A stretch of 64,000 nucleotides of DNA, taken from the NCBI GenBank assembly GCA_015061955.1, contig SUVO01000006.1, positions 1 to 64,000 on the forward strand. The letters run 5' to 3'. How positions within the stretch are numbered: position 1 is the first letter of the stretch; each line of letters begins with the position of its first letter. The notes under the pieces are model-generated. The model ran no database searches and was not told the DNA's origin. It saw only the letters and a list, made by a program, of their open reading frames with translations. Positions 62,042 to 64,000 of this stretch are shown here, piece by piece. Position numbers and translations under genes: made by a program. The stretch comes from Verrucomicrobiaceae bacterium. Its GTDB lineage: Bacteria > Verrucomicrobiota > Verrucomicrobiia > Opitutales > Intestinicryptomonadaceae.

Positions 62042-62770
62042 ATGGAGTACACTGTAGTATCGATGAAATGGGGCAAAAAATATGGTGCCGATTACGTAAA
62101 TCGTCTGTATAATATGGTTAAACGTAATACCACATTGCCATTTAAATTTATTTGTTATACAGATGACGCAAACGGTCTTCTGCCTGAAATTCAAGCCCGA
62201 CCTCTTCCTGAAATGGATTTGCCCGAAGGTCCTGAACGTGGCTGGCGAAAGTTGTCGTTATTCAAGAAAGACATTGATCTTTCTGGCAGAATTTTGTTTT
62301 TAGACTTAGACACCGTAATTGTTCGAAATATTGACGATTATTTTACAATTGATGGCGATTTTATTTTAATTCGTCACTGGAAACCTTCAAAAACGCAAGG
62401 TATTGGCGAGACTGGTGTGTATCGTTTTGAAGCTGGTGCACATGCCGACTTATACGAAAACTTTATGGCAAATATCGACGAAGTTAAAGCAAACTTCCGT
62501 CATGAGCAAGCGTACGTTTGCGATGCGTTATCGCGTCAGAATAAACTTTCATTTTGGCCTTCAGAATGGATGCCAAGTTTTAAATACGATTGTATGCGTT
62601 GGTTTATTCTTGGTTTATTCCTCGAGCCAAAGCTTCCAGAAAAAGCAAAAATGATTGTATTTCATGGTCATCCAATGCCTGAAGACGCTCTTAAAGGTAA
62701 AATGCGTGGTTTTAAAAAATTGTTTAGGTTTGTTAAACCTGCAAAGTGGCTAAAAGATGCTTGGAGATAA
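62042..62770 (+). CDS. Glycosyltransferase-like protein with DLD motif
   Basis: 242 aa, soluble. TVVSMKWGKKYGADYVNRLY begins the protein, and ILFLDLDTVIVRNID supplies a DxD-type metal/nucleotide-sugar site as in GT8-like and related capsular transferases. FHGHPMPEDAL near the C-terminus could hold the catalytic His. AGGAG is a strong ribosome site. It precedes a PIG-L-type deacetylase by 6 nt, a pairing that suggests making and deacetylating a GlcNAc-containing glycan. The acceptor is unknown. Confidence 0.82.
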   Translation: MEYTVVSMKWGKKYGADYVNRLYNMVKRNTTLPFKFICYTDDANGLLPEIQARPLPEMDLPEGPERGWRKLSLFKKDIDLSGRILFLDLDTVIVRNIDDYFTIDGDFILIRHWKPSKTQGIGETGVYRFEAGAHADLYENFMANIDEVKANFRHEQAYVCDALSRQNKLSFWPSEWMPSFKYDCMRWFILGLFLEPKLPEKAKMIVFHGHPMPEDALKGKMRGFKKLFRFVKPAKWLKDAWR

Positions 62771-62776
62771 TTTTTA

Positions 62777-63463
62777 ATGGCTAAAAAAATCTTAGTAATT
62801 GCTCCACACAATGATGACGAAACAATCGGCGTAGGTGGTACAATAGCAAAGCATATTGCACAAGGCGATGATGTCTTTATTGCTACTTGTACTTCGATTG
62901 ACGAAGGGCATCCGGTAATGAAGCCAAACAAATCAATCATCAGAGCCGAAACAATCAAGGCTATGGAGATTTTGGGTGTAAAACGTGAAAATATAATTTT
63001 TGCTGATCTTCCAAATGTGCTTGTTCCCGATACTGCCATGCACAAGGTCAACAAAGTTATTTTAGATATCGTAAAAAGCGTTGCTCCCGATGTTATGTAT
63101 GTTCCATTCTTGTACGACTTACACAAAGATCATCGCGATATCGTTTATGCTACGCAAGTTGCTGCTCGAACAGTAACCGAATTTGGCAGAAACATAAAAG
63201 AAATTTATATGTACGAAACATTGTCGGAAACACACTGGAATATAGATCATGTTGAAGGTGGTTTCTTGCCAAACGTTTATGTAGATATTCATGGCGAATA
63301 TTTGGAAAAAAAGTTAAAAGCTATTGAGGCGTATCAAAGTCAGCTGTATTTAGCACCTAATGCACGTTCGGTTGAAGCATTGCGTGCGTTAGCTGTATTT
63401 CGTGGGTCTATTGTTCATATGCATGCGGCTGAGGCCTTTATGCTTGTACGTCGTTTAGGATAA
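62777..63463 (+). CDS. PIG-L/LmbE-family deacetylase
   Basis: 228 aa zinc-dependent N-acetylglucosaminyl-type deacetylase. The metal motif APHNDDETIGVGGT (usually PHPDDE) and DLHKDHRDIVY (HxxDH) are present, with a later YQSQLYLAP. It acts on N-acetyl-sugars, for example BshB- or LmbE-like substrates. It is coupled to the glycosyltransferase gene upstream; LPS or surface-glycan modification is likely, and a thiol cofactor route is another option. Confidence 0.88.
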   Translation: MAKKILVIAPHNDDETIGVGGTIAKHIAQGDDVFIATCTSIDEGHPVMKPNKSIIRAETIKAMEILGVKRENIIFADLPNVLVPDTAMHKVNKVILDIVKSVAPDVMYVPFLYDLHKDHRDIVYATQVAARTVTEFGRNIKEIYMYETLSETHWNIDHVEGGFLPNVYVDIHGEYLEKKLKAIEAYQSQLYLAPNARSVEALRALAVFRGSIVHMHAAEAFMLVRRLG

Positions 63464-63483
63464 CAAAACAGTTTAATAAATTA

Positions 63484-63511
63484 AAAAAGAGTAGTTATAA
63501 CTACTCTTTTT
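63484..63511. terminator. Bidirectional intrinsic terminator between the deacetylase gene and rlmN
   Basis: GAGTAGTT-AT-AACTACTC (63489-63506) is a perfect palindrome with A-run and T-run at the sides. Confidence 0.85.
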
Positions 63512-64000
63512 TTATTCTTCTTTTGATTTTTTTAAAGCAAGTTGTCCACAGGCAGCATCAATACCAGAGCCTTTTTCTCTGCGCAAGGTAAACGATATGC
63601 CAGCTTTTTCTAAAATCGATGCAAACGCTTTTCTTCTCGAGGCATCGCTACGTTTCCAAGGTAATCCTTCAACTGAATTGTATGGTATTAAATTTACATG
63701 GGCGTGCAATGTTTTAGCTATATTTACCAAGAGCGATGCTTGTTCAAACGAATCGTTTACTTGATGAATTAAAATATATTCAAGGGTAATCATTCTTCCA
63801 CACACGTTTGCAAATTCTTTTGCCGAGTTTATAACTTCCTTTAATGGAAATTTTTTGTTGATAGGCATTATTTGTGTGCGTACTTCATCTGTTGCTCCAT
63901 GTAGCGATATTGCTAACCGGAAGGGAAATTTTATTTTTGCAAGTTCCTTAATTTTGTCGGCAAGACCACATGTTGATACTGTTATTCTTCGTGCGCCAAA
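63512..64000 (-). CDS. rlmN: 23S rRNA m2A2503 (and tRNA) methyltransferase RlmN, partial
   Basis: The visible 162 codons are the C-terminal part of a radical-SAM enzyme that methylates A2503 of 23S rRNA; the N-terminal cluster motif lies beyond the right edge. Visible family segments are RRITVSTCGLADKIKELA, RLAISLHGATDEVRTQI and MPINKKFPL. The catalytic-Cys motif GIDAACGQLA is at the C-terminus. The reading frame is open through position 64000 with no start in this window. Confidence 0.93.
   Translation of the reverse strand, partial: FGARRITVSTCGLADKIKELAKIKFPFRLAISLHGATDEVRTQIMPINKKFPLKEVINSAKEFANVCGRMITLEYILIHQVNDSFEQASLLVNIAKTLHAHVNLIPYNSVEGLPWKRSDASRRKAFASILEKAGISFTLRREKGSGIDAACGQLALKKSKEE

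Noticed and set aside
1-64000. tRNA, rRNA or recognised riboswitch
   Set aside because: I saw no cloverleaf, rRNA segment or known riboswitch core in any intergenic region; this was by eye, so a covariance-model scan would be decisive.

Overview
The window looks like a chromosomal segment of a low-G+C, anaerobic, Gram-negative member of the Verrucomicrobiota, probably an Opitutae/Opitutales-like gut or animal-associated lineage. This is an inference from gene content. The pointers are a Bacteroides/Verrucomicrobia-style three-subunit succinate dehydrogenase/fumarate reductase, a secreted protein with a C-terminal PEP-CTERM anchor and chlamydial-PMP-like repeats, nucleoside-symporter-type MFS carriers, Tat-exported Gfo/Idh/MocA oxidoreductases beside TIM-barrel sugar isomerases, lipid A synthesis (lpxB), and oxygen-independent haem synthesis. 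I saw no rRNA, tRNA, CRISPR array, prophage or transposase gene.

Layout. 1-3.8 kb: sdhC-sdhA-sdhB on the minus strand. 4-8.5 kb: a DoxX-like gene, then a minus-strand catabolic operon (NagB-like deaminase, amidohydrolase, MFS carrier, LacI regulator). 8.5-12 kb: a repeat-rich intergenic region followed by a large PMP/PATR-repeat PEP-CTERM surface protein. 12.3-17.8 kb: an MFS carrier, three tandem QueG-like iron-sulfur proteins, and a divergent U32-like gene. 17.9-24.5 kb: proS, a pseudouridine synthase, menaquinone methyltransferase, a ClpX-like ATPase, an HU/IHF protein and hisS. 24.7-29.8 kb: GH43, sugar isomerase, DoxX-like membrane protein, Tat oxidoreductase and an F5/8C-like secreted protein. 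30.2-41.7 kb: a long plus-strand housekeeping run (Gfo/Idh oxidoreductase, lpxB, icd, PfkB kinase, proA, unknown membrane protein, nadE, hemL, purE, RluA-like). 41.7-46.6 kb: a minus-strand unit ending in a GH35 protein and starting with two unknown membrane proteins. 46.7-54.4 kb: hisD, an NtrB-like kinase, a YyaL-like protein, rsmE, coaC, a UDG and an outer-membrane efflux lipoprotein. 54.5-60.8 kb: a six-gene minus-strand operon (L,D-transpeptidase, NtrC-like regulator, murJ, hemE, hemN, sixA-like). 60.8-64 kb: asd, a glycosyltransferase, a PIG-L deacetylase and the 3' part of rlmN.

The most unusual signal is non-coding. Three operon ends (sdhB, the PEP-CTERM protein, and the F5/8C-like protein) carry members of one repeat family. 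Each begins exactly at the TAA stop codon and is bounded by 13-bp terminal inverted repeats (AAAACGTGYGAGA or a close variant). Each contains a long cruciform with a perfect intrinsic terminator at its core, followed by a tail carrying a GTGC-3nt-GCAC mini-hairpin. One copy is followed by a tandem ~230-bp duplicate whose few differences lie mostly in loops, and another has a tail made of five consecutive mini-hairpins. I know of no described family that matches.

Several proteins also depart from their family's catalytic signature: a GH35 protein whose acid/base Glu is Gly, a NagB-like protein with the catalytic Asp replaced by His, a type-4-like UDG without most Fe-S ligands, a YyaL-like protein without its Cys pair, an RluA-like protein without the Arg of the RLD motif, and a ClpX-like ATPase that keeps the IGF loop but lacks the zinc domain.
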